Notes under the pieces: generated by a model
Database searches by the model: none
Told to the model about the DNA's origin: nothing
The model's input: only the letters and a program-made list of their open reading frames with translations
DNA from: Rhizobiaceae bacterium
GTDB taxonomy: Bacteria > Pseudomonadota > Alphaproteobacteria > Rhizobiales > Rhizobiaceae
Direction: 5' to 3'
DNA: 6,370 bases
Assembly (NCBI GenBank): GCA_028865845.1
Contig: JAGWJK010000266.1
Location: forward strand, 1-6,370
Part shown: positions 1-6,136 of the stretch, in pieces
How positions within the stretch are numbered: position 1 is the first letter of the stretch
Layout of the letters: every line of letters starts with the position of its first letter
Program-made: the position numbers and the translations under genes

Positions 1-549
1 GACATCGACGCCGCATTCGTCGGCATGGTTGAGGATCGGCGTCCAGCGACGAGCAAGCTCTTCGAAAGCGGTCTCGACAAGACCGGCCGGGCGCTGCGGC
101 CACGGGTAGAGGAACGGCCAGGCCAGCGCGCCGGAGAAGGTCGCATGCGCCTTGATGCCGAGGTTCTTCGAGGCAGACAGCGCCATCTTCACCTGTTCGA
201 CGGCCCATTCCTGACGTGCCTTCGGATTGCCGCGCACTTCCGGCGCCGCAAAACCATCGAAAGCCTCGTCATAGGCCGGATGAACGGCGACTAGCTGGCC
301 CTGCAGATGCGTGGAAAGTTCGGTGACTTCGACGCCGTTGGCGCGGGCCACGCCGGCGAACTCGTCGCAATAATCCTTGGAGGTGGAGGCCTTCTTCAGG
401 TCGATCAGCTGGCCCGCCCAAGTCGGCACCTGCACGCCGACGTATCCAGCATCGGCCGCCCATTTGGTGATCGAATCCCACGAGTTGAACGGGGCTACGT
501 CGCTTGCGAACTGTCCGAGAAACAGGCCTGGGCCCTTGATGGTCTTCAT
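1..549 (-). CDS. Sugar phosphate isomerase/epimerase family protein (xylose isomerase-like TIM barrel), 5' part only
   Basis: The frame is open from ATG at 549 to the left edge, giving 183 N-terminal residues (begins MKTIKGPGLFLGQF); the C-terminal part lies outside the window. The start is well supported: GGGAGGA at 557-563 sits 7 bases before ATG. The pattern of alternating strands and helices (GYVGVQVPTW near 35-44, then EVTELSTHLQGQLVAVHP at 74-91 with H81 and H90, then IKAHATFSG near 133-141) fits the AP-endonuclease-2/xylose-isomerase-like barrel superfamily, whose members isomerise or epimerise sugars, inositols or their derivatives using a divalent metal. The later metal-ligand Glu/Asp/His residues of the fold would lie in the missing part, so catalytic competence cannot be judged. 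In rhizobia such genes often sit beside a Gfo/Idh/MocA dehydrogenase, which would be off the window. A LacI-type operator lies 26 bases upstream. The family call is fairly secure; the substrate is unknown. Confidence 0.85.
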   Translation of the reverse strand, partial: MKTIKGPGLFLGQFASDVAPFNSWDSITKWAADAGYVGVQVPTWAGQLIDLKKASTSKDYCDEFAGVARANGVEVTELSTHLQGQLVAVHPAYDEAFDGFAAPEVRGNPKARQEWAVEQVKMALSASKNLGIKAHATFSGALAWPFLYPWPQRPAGLVETAFEELARRWTPILNHADECGVDV

Positions 550-574
550 ATCGAATTCCTCCCAAAAATGGTTT

Positions 575-590
575 CTGTAAACGTTTCCAG
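575..590. promoter_or_regulatory. LacI-family operator upstream of the TIM-barrel gene
   Basis: CTGTAAACGTTTCCAG is a 16-bp dyad with one mismatched pair, centred on the CpG at 582-583, the usual centre of LacI/GalR-family operators. Its core matches each of the two operators at 4564-4598 in 12 of 14 positions. On the minus strand it follows a possible -10 box at 594-599, so it would cover the transcription start, a repressor position. Which protein binds it is inferred; the LacI-family gene at 4693-5718 is the nearest candidate. Confidence 0.75.
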
Positions 591-593
591 AGC

Positions 594-599
594 ATTCTA
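594..599 (-). promoter_or_regulatory. Possible -10 element for the TIM-barrel gene
   Basis: On the minus strand this reads TAGAAT, four of six matches to TATAAT with both the conserved TA and final T present. Initiation 6-8 bases further would fall inside the operator at 575-590. No good -35 hexamer is visible 16-18 bases upstream, so this is a weak call based on one hexamer plus its position. Confidence 0.3.
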
Positions 600-687
600 A
601 CACCATGTTTGAGATGGTGCAGGCGTTCTTCCTCCAAAAACGCTATGGCCGTGGCGGCCGAATGTCGAGTGCAGAAAGACCTAATCA

Positions 688-738
688 TGAGCCGCCGCCG
701 ACGGCAAGAGGTACGTGCCGCAAAAATGCGGCGGCTCA
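688..738. repeat. GC-rich inverted repeat with nested alternative hairpins
   Basis: TGAGCCGCCGC at 688-698 is perfectly complementary to 728-738 (11 bp). Inside lies a second stem, CGGCA at 702-706 with TGCCG at 716-720. A competing stem, GCCGC at 717-721 with GCGGC at 728-732 and a loop of mostly A, uses one arm of each. There is no U-run after the stem on either strand, so it is not an obvious terminator. It lies between the importer's terminator and the TIM-barrel promoter and may be part of an intergenic mosaic element. Function unknown. Confidence 0.6.
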
Positions 739-758
739 ATGGTGAACGCCCCATAACC

Positions 759-862
759 TAGAGCGGTGCCAGGAAAAGTGCACAGCGGTTTTCCGTCCGG
801 AATTGCGAAAAAACAAAAAGATAGGGCGGTTCTCCGCTTCCGTGAAAAGCTTAACCGCTCTA
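759..862. repeat. Palindromic intergenic repeat, RIME-like
   Basis: This 104-bp block is bounded by perfect 8-bp inverted ends, TAGAGCGG at 759-766 and CCGCTCTA at 855-862. It contains two dyads. The first is GGAAAA at 772-777 with TTTTCC at 788-793. The second pairs TAGGGCGGTT (822-831) with AACCGCTCTA (853-862), with one G.U-type mismatch, and has an inner GCTT/AAGC stem at 836-839 and 847-850. The wording, size (about 100 bp) and two-palindrome plan resemble the Rhizobium intergenic mosaic elements (RIME) that recur in rhizobial genomes. That identification is from memory; only one copy is present here. Confidence 0.6.
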
Positions 863-868
863 TGAAAA

Positions 869-890
869 CGCCCGCCGAATCCGGCGGGCG
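869..890 (-). terminator. Rho-independent terminator of the ABC importer operon
   Basis: A perfect 9-bp GC stem (CGCCCGCCG at 869-877 with 882-890) closes a 4-base loop. In the minus-strand direction it is followed at once by TTTT (865-868). It starts 28 bases past the stop codon of the binding-protein gene, the right place and orientation to end the importer transcript and to separate it from the TIM-barrel gene, which therefore needs its own promoter. Confidence 0.85.
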
Positions 891-917
891 CATATCGTTC
901 AAGCTTGTGCCAGCCGA

Positions 918-1865
918 TCAGAACGGCGAATCAGGGAAGTAGAAGTCCTTGGCATTGTCCTTGGTGACGAGCGTCGCATCGAGGATATAGTTACCACGGA
1001 CCGGAACCTGATCGTAGAAGTTGGCAGCCGTCAGCTCCATGGCGGTGCCGACCATTGCCGGCGGATAGAGCACGTCGACCGGGATCAGCTTGTCGCCGTC
1101 CATGACCTTCTTGATCATGTCCTTCGAGCCGGCGCCGGCGATGACATACTTGATGTCGGTGCGCTTGGCCTGGTCGATGGCCTGCAGAACGCCGACGGCC
1201 ATGTCGTCATCCTGGCACCAGACCACGTCGATCTTCGGGAACTTGGTCAGGTAGTCCTGCATGACCTTGAAGGCATCGTCACGGTTCCAGTTGCCGTACT
1301 GGCGGTCGAGAACCTTGACGTTCGAGCCGGCGATCGCCTTGTCGAAACCATCCTGGCGCTGCTGGTCGATCGGGATCGGCAGACCGCGGATGACGACGAC
1401 CTGGGCGTCCGGCGTGTTCTTCTTGATGTATTCACCGGCCGTCTGGCCGAGAGCCGGATTGTTGCCGGCGACATAAAGGTCACGGACGGAATTGTCGTTG
1501 TTGCTCGGCGCACGGTCGACGAGCGTTACGAACTTGCCCTTGTCCTTGACTTCCTTGATGGCGTTGACGAGCGGATCCGGGTCCGAAGGCAGGATCACGA
1601 GAGCATCGATGCCCTGGGTCTCAAGGTCCTGCACGGCATTGGCCTGGCTTGCCGCATCCGGCGAAGTCTTGACGATGACGTTGAGCCCCGGATGTCCCGC
1701 CATCAGCAGCTTGGCGACACGCTCGGCATGGAACACCACGCCCGAGGTCCAGCCATGGTCGGCGGCCGGAATGGAGACGCCGATCGTCACCTTCTTGTCT
1801 TCGGCGTGCACCGTGCCGGCCAAAGCCGCCAGCACGACGGCAAGCCCCAATAGTCTTTTACGCAT
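918..1865 (-). CDS. Periplasmic sugar-binding protein of a CUT2-type ABC importer (RbsB-like)
   Basis: A protein of 315 residues that captures a sugar in the periplasm and hands it to the permease. Residues 1-21 form a Sec signal peptide: basic MRKR, a hydrophobic run of Leu/Ala/Val, then the cleavage site VHA before E22. The mature part starts with the beta strand KKVTIGVSIP and has the two-lobe fold of the type-I sugar-binding proteins (Peripla_BP_4). Expected sugar-contact positions are seen: W39 in DHGWTSG, D117-R118 in TLVDRAP, R170 in DQQRQDGF and the acidic cluster 219-221 in WCQDDDMAVG. The length is normal for the class. ATG at 1865 has GGGAGG at 1873-1878, seven bases away. It is the last gene of the operon and is followed by a strong terminator. 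The substrate cannot be fixed; ribose, xylose, other pentoses or polyols are all possible for this class. Confidence 0.93.
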   Translation of the reverse strand: MRKRLLGLAVVLAALAGTVHAEDKKVTIGVSIPAADHGWTSGVVFHAERVAKLLMAGHPGLNVIVKTSPDAASQANAVQDLETQGIDALVILPSDPDPLVNAIKEVKDKGKFVTLVDRAPSNNDNSVRDLYVAGNNPALGQTAGEYIKKNTPDAQVVVIRGLPIPIDQQRQDGFDKAIAGSNVKVLDRQYGNWNRDDAFKVMQDYLTKFPKIDVVWCQDDDMAVGVLQAIDQAKRTDIKYVIAGAGSKDMIKKVMDGDKLIPVDVLYPPAMVGTAMELTAANFYDQVPVRGNYILDATLVTKDNAKDFYFPDSPF

Positions 1866-1905
1866 GTCTTATCCTCCCAGATAGATGCAGGGCCTTGTCA
1901 TAAGG

Positions 1906-1927
1906 ACCGGGCGCCCCCTGACCCGGT
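1906..1927. other. Small intercistronic hairpin between permease and binding-protein genes
   Basis: ACCGGG at 1906-1911 pairs with CCCGGT at 1922-1927 around a 10-base loop, within the 65-base gap between the permease stop codon and the binding-protein start. No U-run follows on the minus strand. Such hairpins can shield a downstream message or mildly attenuate, and binding proteins are usually needed in excess of their permease. Any role here is inference from position; a 6-bp stem could be chance in GC-rich DNA. Confidence 0.35.
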
Positions 1928-1930
1928 TAT

Positions 1931-2944
1931 TCACGATTTGCGCACCAGCGACCGCTGGACGAGCATGGCAATGATGATGATCGCGCCCTGAATGGCACCG
2001 ATCAGATATTCGCTGATGAAATTGGAAAGCAGCATGATGTTGCCGACCAGCTCCAGAATGAACGCGCCGCAGATGGTGCCCCACACCCTGCCCGCTCCAC
2101 CCTTCAGTGCCGTTCCACCGACGACGACGGCAGTGATCGCCTGCAATTCCCACAGAATGCCTGTCGTTGCCGACGTCGAGCCGAGCCGCGGCACGTAGAG
2201 AAGCACGGCGATGGCGACACAGAGACCCTGGATGACGAAGGCGATGGTGCGCACCCGGTTGACGGCAATGCCGGAATAGCGGGCGACATCGCTGTTCGAA
2301 CCGACGGCGACGACATGCCGGCCGTAACGGGTGCGATAAAGGATGAAAGCGGCGACGCAGGTCACGGCAAGGATTACGACGATCGGAACCGGCACGCCGA
2401 GAATAGAGCCGAAATAGGCTGGGCGGTAGAGGTTCTGGAGGTCCGAGGAGCGCAGCGTTATCGCTCCACCTTGCGACAGCCAGGTCGTCAAGCCGCGATA
2501 GACGCCCATCGTGCCGAGAGTGGCGATGAAGGGCTCGATCTTGCCCACCGTCGTGATCAGGCCGTTGGCGAGACCGCACAATGCGCCGGCCACGACCCCG
2601 AACGTCATGGCGGCAAACAGCATGAGGGTCGGATCGGCAATGACGCCGGAATTCATCAGCAGGATCATCAGGCTGGCGACGAAGGCCACCATCGAACCCA
2701 CCGAGAGATCGAGATCGCCGGCCGAAATGACGAAAGTCGCCCCGACGGCGATGATGGAAATGAAGGCGCTTCTCGTCGCAACGTTGGCAAGGTTGGTGAT
2801 GCCGATGAAATTCGGATTGACCAATGCCCCGACGATCAGAAGCAGCACCAGCGCTGCAAACGGCGCGACAGCCCTGAGATCGACATCCCGCCAGGACCGA
2901 CCGCGTCTGCCCGCCTTCTCGCCGCTATCTTCGCCTACGCTCAT
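1931..2944 (-). CDS. ABC sugar importer permease, CUT2 class (RbsC-like)
   Basis: An integral inner-membrane protein of 337 residues forming the translocation channel. After a charged cytoplasmic N-terminus (about 1-24, rich in Arg/Lys/Asp/Glu), hydrophobic helices run through most of the chain. Family hallmarks of BPD_transp_2 permeases are present: GDLDLSVGS at 76-84, AVGSNSDVARYSGI in the middle, and GGTALKGGAG at 276-285. The start is not obvious. GGGAGG at 2957-2962 lies 12 bases before ATG 2944 (long spacing) but 6 bases before an in-frame TTG at 2950, which would add two residues; TTG at 2956 directly abuts the Shine-Dalgarno and is unlikely. ATG is preferred. It lies between the ATPase gene (59-base gap) and the binding-protein gene (65-base gap) in one operon. 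Confidence 0.92.
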   Translation of the reverse strand: MSVGEDSGEKAGRRGRSWRDVDLRAVAPFAALVLLLIVGALVNPNFIGITNLANVATRSAFISIIAVGATFVISAGDLDLSVGSMVAFVASLMILLMNSGVIADPTLMLFAAMTFGVVAGALCGLANGLITTVGKIEPFIATLGTMGVYRGLTTWLSQGGAITLRSSDLQNLYRPAYFGSILGVPVPIVVILAVTCVAAFILYRTRYGRHVVAVGSNSDVARYSGIAVNRVRTIAFVIQGLCVAIAVLLYVPRLGSTSATTGILWELQAITAVVVGGTALKGGAGRVWGTICGAFILELVGNIMLLSNFISEYLIGAIQGAIIIIAMLVQRSLVRKS

Positions 2945-3003
2945 ATCCAAAACCAACCTCCCATCCCACTATTGCCGGGAACTACCCCTGCTTTTCCGCC
3001 TTT

Positions 3004-4527
3004 TCAGGCAGCCGTCTTTTTCTTCAGGCCCGCCGCATAACGCATGATTTCCTGTTCGGAGATTTCGTCGCCTTCGAGCACGCCGACGATCCGGCCCTCG
3101 CGCATCACGGCAACCCGTGTGCACAGCCCGATGACCTCGGGCATTTCCGAGGAGACGACGATCACCGAATGGCCGTCGCGCGCCAGCGCTGAAATGAAAT
3201 GATAGATCTGCTGCTTCGTGCCGACATCGATGCCGCGGGTCGGCTCGTCGATGATGATGATCTGCGGCTCGGTTTCCATGACCTTCGCCAGAAGCAGCTT
3301 CTGCTGATTGCCACCGGACATGCGGCCGGCGACGATATTTCCGTCACGAACGCGGATGTCGAAACGGCGGCGGGCTCGCGCCAGCGCATTGGCCTCGCTG
3401 GATGAACTCAGATAGCCGAACTTGCCGTGCCGATCGAGAGACTGCAGCGTCAGGTTCACCGCCATGCCCGAGTTCAGGAGCAGGCCCTTCGATTTCCGAT
3501 CCTTGGTCATATAGGCAAGGCCGGCATCGATGGCGGCATGCACATCATGCGGCGGCACGATTTCGCCATTGGCGACAACCTCGCCGGCGGCGCGCGAGCG
3601 CAGGCCGACGACCGCTTCCATCAGCTCGGTGCGGCCCGACCCGATCATGCCGGAAAAACCGAGGATTTCACCCTTGCGCAGTTCGAAACTGGCATCGCGC
3701 ACATAGCCGGTCGAAACGGAATTGACGCTGAGCACCACTTTCTCGTCGACATCAGGCTCGTTTTTCGCCGGATAGAGGCTCGAAAGCTCACGCCCGACCA
3801 TCAGCTGCGCGATCGACTCGCCGTCGAGCAGCGAGGTCGGCGATGTCTTTACCCATTGGCCGTCACGTAGCACCGTGACGCGGTCCGTCAGCTCCATGAC
3901 TTCGTCGAGCTTGTGGGACACGAAGACGAAACTCGTTCCCTGGTCGCGGAGCTTGCGCACCTGCTTGAACAGGAAATTGGTTTCCTCCCGCGATAGAACG
4001 GCGGTCGGCTCGTCCATGAAGACGATCCGCGCGTCGCGGCTGATCGCCTTGGCGATCTCCACCATCTGCTTGTCGGCGATCGAAAGCGAGCCGATCATTG
4101 CATTCTCATCCACGTGAGAACCGAGGAGATCGAGCACACGCCGTGTTTCCGCGCGCATATATTTGCGGTCGAGAACGCCGAACCGCGTCACTTCGCGGCC
4201 GAGAAACAGGCTCTCGGTGACGGTCAGGTGTTCGGCGAGATTGAATTCCTGATGGATGATGACGATGCCGAGCGCTTCGGCGGCGCCGTTCGGCGGCAGC
4301 TTCACCGGCTTGCCATCGAGGAGGATTTCGCCGGAACTCGGCTGCTCGAAACCGGAAAGGACTTTGACCAGTGTCGACTTGCCGGCGCCGTTCTCTCCCA
4401 TGAGCGCATGGATTTCGCCGGCCTTAAGATCGAAGTTGACGCTGAACAATACCTGCACGCCACTGAAGGACTTGCAGATTCGCCTCGCGGACAGCACGAC
4501 TGCGCCGTCGACGGCCTCCGAACTCAT
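3004..4527 (-). CDS. ABC sugar importer ATPase with two nucleotide-binding domains (RbsA/XylG/MglA class)
   Basis: A cytoplasmic protein of 507 residues that powers the importer. The N-terminal domain is complete: Walker [10 protein letters not shown] at 44-52, Q-loop Q93, signature LSIADKQ at 148-154, Walker B ending D172-E173, and switch His H205. The C-terminal domain has an altered Walker A, GSGRTE at 296-301 with R299 where Lys is expected, but a good signature SGGNQQ at 404-409 and Walker [11 protein letters not shown] at 423-432. This asymmetry is typical of the family and is not a defect. The ATG at 4527 is chosen because GGGAGG at 4533-4538 lies five bases away; an in-frame GTG at 4554 would add nine residues but start upstream of that site. 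It is first in the importer operon, and paired operators at 4564-4598 lie 37 bases before it, implying LacI-type control. Confidence 0.95.
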   Translation of the reverse strand: MSSEAVDGAVVLSARRICKSFSGVQVLFSVNFDLKAGEIHALMGENGAGKSTLVKVLSGFEQPSSGEILLDGKPVKLPPNGAAEALGIVIIHQEFNLAEHLTVTESLFLGREVTRFGVLDRKYMRAETRRVLDLLGSHVDENAMIGSLSIADKQMVEIAKAISRDARIVFMDEPTAVLSREETNFLFKQVRKLRDQGTSFVFVSHKLDEVMELTDRVTVLRDGQWVKTSPTSLLDGESIAQLMVGRELSSLYPAKNEPDVDEKVVLSVNSVSTGYVRDASFELRKGEILGFSGMIGSGRTELMEAVVGLRSRAAGEVVANGEIVPPHDVHAAIDAGLAYMTKDRKSKGLLLNSGMAVNLTLQSLDRHGKFGYLSSSSEANALARARRRFDIRVRDGNIVAGRMSGGNQQKLLLAKVMETEPQIIIIDEPTRGIDVGTKQQIYHFISALARDGHSVIVVSSEMPEVIGLCTRVAVMREGRIVGVLEGDEISEQEIMRYAAGLKKKTAA

Positions 4528-4532
4528 TCCAT

Positions 4533-4538
4533 CCTCCC
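4533..4538 (-). promoter_or_regulatory. Ribosome binding site deciding the ATPase start
   Basis: GGGAGG on the minus strand, five bases before ATG 4527. It lies inside the open frame that extends to GTG 4554, which argues against that upstream start. Confidence 0.75.
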
Positions 4539-4563
4539 ATGTGGCTCCACCCACTTCCTGCTG

Positions 4564-4577
4564 TGTAAACCTTTACA
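4564..4577. promoter_or_regulatory. LacI-family operator, ATPase-proximal copy
   Basis: TGTAAACCTTTACA has perfect 6-bp arms (TGTAAA and TTTACA) around CC. It sits in the divergent region 37 bases before the ATPase start. The 18-bp unit CTGTGTAAANNTTTACAT (4561-4578) recurs at 4582-4599 with only the central dinucleotide changed. The arm sequence is typical of LacI/GalR operators, and a LacI-family gene is adjacent. Confidence 0.8.
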
Positions 4578-4584
4578 TATTCTG

Positions 4585-4598
4585 TGTAAAGGTTTACA
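4585..4598. promoter_or_regulatory. LacI-family operator, regulator-proximal copy
   Basis: TGTAAAGGTTTACA is the second copy and the exact reverse complement of the first, with centre GG. Centres are 4570.5 and 4591.5, 21 bp apart, about two helical turns, so two dimers would sit on the same DNA face. Bound protein here would probably block the importer promoter and might also reduce expression of the regulator, whose predicted promoter begins 34 bp away. Confidence 0.8.
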
Positions 4599-4605
4599 TC
4601 ATTTG

Positions 4606-4619
4606 AAATTGCACAATTT
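4606..4619. promoter_or_regulatory. Third dyad of different sequence in the divergent region
   Basis: AAATTGCACAATTT has perfect 6-bp arms around CA. Its centre (4612.5) is again exactly 21 bp from the previous operator's centre. The sequence is unlike the two LacI-type sites, so it may bind another regulator or be chance in an AT-rich promoter stretch. Confidence 0.4.
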
Positions 4620-4632
4620 TTCGCGGTCGCCT

Positions 4633-4660
4633 TTGACGCCCACGGAAGTCTGTGTAGTGT
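4633..4660 (+). promoter_or_regulatory. Possible promoter of the LacI-family regulator
   Basis: TTGACG at 4633-4638 matches five of six -35 bases; after 16 bases comes TAGTGT at 4655-4660 as a weak -10. Initiation near 4667 would leave a leader of about 26 bases before GTG 4693 and would exclude the other in-frame GTG at 4657. No equally convincing core promoter was found for the importer operon on the other strand; it must overlap the operators or lie close to them. Confidence 0.4.
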
Positions 4661-4692
4661 CCGGTCGCAGACGAGACCCAAGGCAGAGCGCA

Positions 4693-5718
4693 GTGTCGAA
4701 TTCCACGCCCGCAACCATCGAAGACGTCGCCCGAATTGCCAATGTTTCGATCGCAACGGTCTCCCGGGCAATCCACATGCCTGAGAAGGTCGCAAATTCG
4801 ACGCGCCTGAAGGTCAATCAGGCAATTGCGATTACCGGCTACACAACGAACGCCATGGCGCGCAGCCTCAGGCTCGGCCGCTCCAATATGATTCTGGTCG
4901 TGGCCCCCGATATCGGCGATCCCAATTTTTCCAATATCCTCATCGGGCTCGAGAACGAGGCGCGTTCGCATGGCTATGGCATCCTGATCGGCCATACGCA
5001 GAACGATGCCCAGCGCGGCCTGGAATATCTGAAGTTCCTGAACTCCAACCAGGCGGCAGGATTGATCCTCTTCACTGGCATCCTACCGTTCGGACATCAG
5101 ACGATGACCGCGCGCCTGCCGCCGAGCGTCGGCGTCTTCGAGCCGGTTTTCAATGGCGGCATTCCCTATGTCGGCGTCGACGACGTCGCCGGCGCGCGCA
5201 AAGCCGCAGACCTGCTCATCGCCGAAGGGCACCGCAAGATTGCCTTTGTCGGCGATTCCCGCACCCGGCTTGCCTACAACAGGCGGCGCATGGGCTACGA
5301 AGCCGGGCTCGATGCCGCGGGGATCGGCGCCGACCTGCGCATCGTGCTCGAAGGCGATGGCACCATCGAAAGCGGGCGTCTTTCGGTCGAACAGCTTTTC
5401 ATGCGTGATACGCTACCGACGGCCTTCATGTGCGTGAACGACCAGACGGCGATCGGCGTGATGATCGGGCTGAAGGCGCGTGGCTACGATATTCCGAGGG
5501 ATTTCTCCGTGACCGGCTTCGACGACGTGCCGCAGGCAGTCTTCATGACGCCGTCGCTGACGACGATCAGGCAGCCGCGCACCGCGATCGGCAAGCACGC
5601 CATGGCGCTGTTGCTCGAACTTCTCTCGGACGGCCAGCCGGCTGAAACCGAGATCCTGCTGCGCCCCGACCTTGTCGTGCGCAATTCGGTCTCCGCGCCG
5701 TCGCGCAGCCGGCGATAG
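4693..5718 (+). CDS. LacI/GalR-family transcriptional regulator
   Basis: A protein of 341 residues that binds DNA as a dimer and is released or stabilised by a small effector, usually a sugar. The helix-turn-helix is at 8-27 (TIEDVARIANVSIATVSRAI, recognition helix from S19), the hinge region lies around 53-65 (NAMARSLRLGRSN), and a periplasmic-binding-protein-like effector domain follows (VVAPDIGDPNFSN from 69; GFDDVPQAVF from 275, a family hallmark near the C-terminus). GTG 4693 places the HTH at the usual distance from the N-terminus; the frame stays open far upstream but no HTH protein needs that extension. The Shine-Dalgarno is weak (AAGG at 4680-4683). It diverges from the importer genes across a region with two matching operators, so it is very likely their regulator and perhaps its own. 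The effector is unknown; the nearby xylA and importer suggest a pentose or related sugar. Confidence 0.94.
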   Translation: MSNSTPATIEDVARIANVSIATVSRAIHMPEKVANSTRLKVNQAIAITGYTTNAMARSLRLGRSNMILVVAPDIGDPNFSNILIGLENEARSHGYGILIGHTQNDAQRGLEYLKFLNSNQAAGLILFTGILPFGHQTMTARLPPSVGVFEPVFNGGIPYVGVDDVAGARKAADLLIAEGHRKIAFVGDSRTRLAYNRRRMGYEAGLDAAGIGADLRIVLEGDGTIESGRLSVEQLFMRDTLPTAFMCVNDQTAIGVMIGLKARGYDIPRDFSVTGFDDVPQAVFMTPSLTTIRQPRTAIGKHAMALLLELLSDGQPAETEILLRPDLVVRNSVSAPSRSRR

Positions 5719-5730
5719 GGGTGCAAGGCG

Positions 5731-6087
5731 ATGCCGCTCGGCAGGCTCGTGCTTTACGCCCGCGATGTCGAAGCGACGGTTGATTTTTATGAAAGATATT
5801 TTGGCTTCAAGCCGCTCCGTCGGGACGGCGACCGGATCGTCGAGTTGCTGGCACCGGACGGCGGCGCCAGTCTGATGATCCATCCGGCGGCAAAGAGCCA
5901 GAAAATGGGCCAGGTGCTGGTGAAGCTCGTCTTCGACATTAAAGATGTCGAGGCATTTCGCGACGCATGCGCAAAAGAGGGGTTTGAGTTCGGCCCATTG
6001 CATCGGGCCGATGGCTACATGTTCGCCAATGCCAAGGACCCTTGCGGAAATTCCATATCCATTTCGAGCCGGGCGTTCAGGCGATAG
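5731..6087 (+). CDS. VOC (glyoxalase/bleomycin-resistance fold) family protein
   Basis: A protein of 118 residues, the usual size of single-domain VOC proteins with two beta-alpha-beta-beta-beta modules: the first at about 4-52 (RLVLYARDVEATVDFYERYFGF) and the second at about 61-112 (VKLVFDIKDVEAF, ending DPCGNSISIS). Family members include glyoxalase I, extradiol dioxygenases, epimerases and drug-binding proteins. Metal ligands of the enzymatic members are mostly not in place: no His on the first strand (RLVLYA), none opening the second module (VLVKLVF), and Ser110 where GNxxE usually supplies Glu. E38 is the only likely ligand left. A non-metal binding role or a diverged active site is therefore possible. 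It starts 12 bases after the regulator stop codon with AAGG at 5724-5727, so the two are probably cotranscribed. Specific function is unknown. Confidence 0.85.
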   Translation: MPLGRLVLYARDVEATVDFYERYFGFKPLRRDGDRIVELLAPDGGASLMIHPAAKSQKMGQVLVKLVFDIKDVEAFRDACAKEGFEFGPLHRADGYMFANAKDPCGNSISISSRAFRR

Positions 6088-6098
6088 TGGAGAAATGA

Positions 6099-6127
6099 TC
6101 GGGAGGCGATGAAGCACCGCCTCCCGA
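6099..6127. terminator. Hairpin between convergent genes, probable bidirectional terminator
   Basis: A perfect 10-bp stem (TCGGGAGGCG at 6099-6108 with 6118-6127) closes a 9-base loop, midway between the stop codons of the VOC gene and xylA. On the minus strand the stem is followed by TCATTTCT, a modest U-rich run; on the plus strand only GATTAT follows. It is therefore a better terminator for xylA than for the VOC gene. Confidence 0.65.
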
Positions 6128-6136
6128 GATTATCGA

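Noticed and set aside
269..754. Minus-strand open frame of 161 codons
   Set aside because: Arg/His-rich out-of-frame shadow of the TIM-barrel gene running into the intergenic repeats; no family resemblance.
681..902. Minus-strand open frame of 73 codons in the gene-free stretch
   Set aside because: It spans the terminator and the palindromic repeat, lacks a Shine-Dalgarno and has no recognisable domain.
1869..2579. Minus-strand open frame of 236 codons
   Set aside because: Out-of-frame shadow of the permease (Arg-rich, no motifs); the permease frame carries the family hallmarks.
2315..3040. Plus-strand open frame of 241 codons
   Set aside because: Antisense to the permease gene, with Arg/His/Gly/Asp-rich low-complexity composition typical of shadow frames in GC-rich DNA.
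3289..3640. Apparent loss of Walker A lysine in the second ATPase domain (R299)
   Set aside because: Arg in a GxGRTE context is the norm for the second domain of RbsA/XylG/MglA-class ATPases, so it is not a mutation.
4528..4554. GTG 4554 as the ATPase start
   Set aside because: The only good Shine-Dalgarno (4533-4538) lies inside that extension and is correctly spaced for ATG 4527.
4114..4692. Open frame extending the regulator 193 codons upstream
   Set aside because: It runs antisense through the ATPase gene and across the operator region. LacI-family proteins start a few residues before the HTH, as from GTG 4693.
5413..6117. Minus-strand open frame of 234 codons
   Set aside because: Antisense to the regulator and VOC genes, both of which are clear family members.
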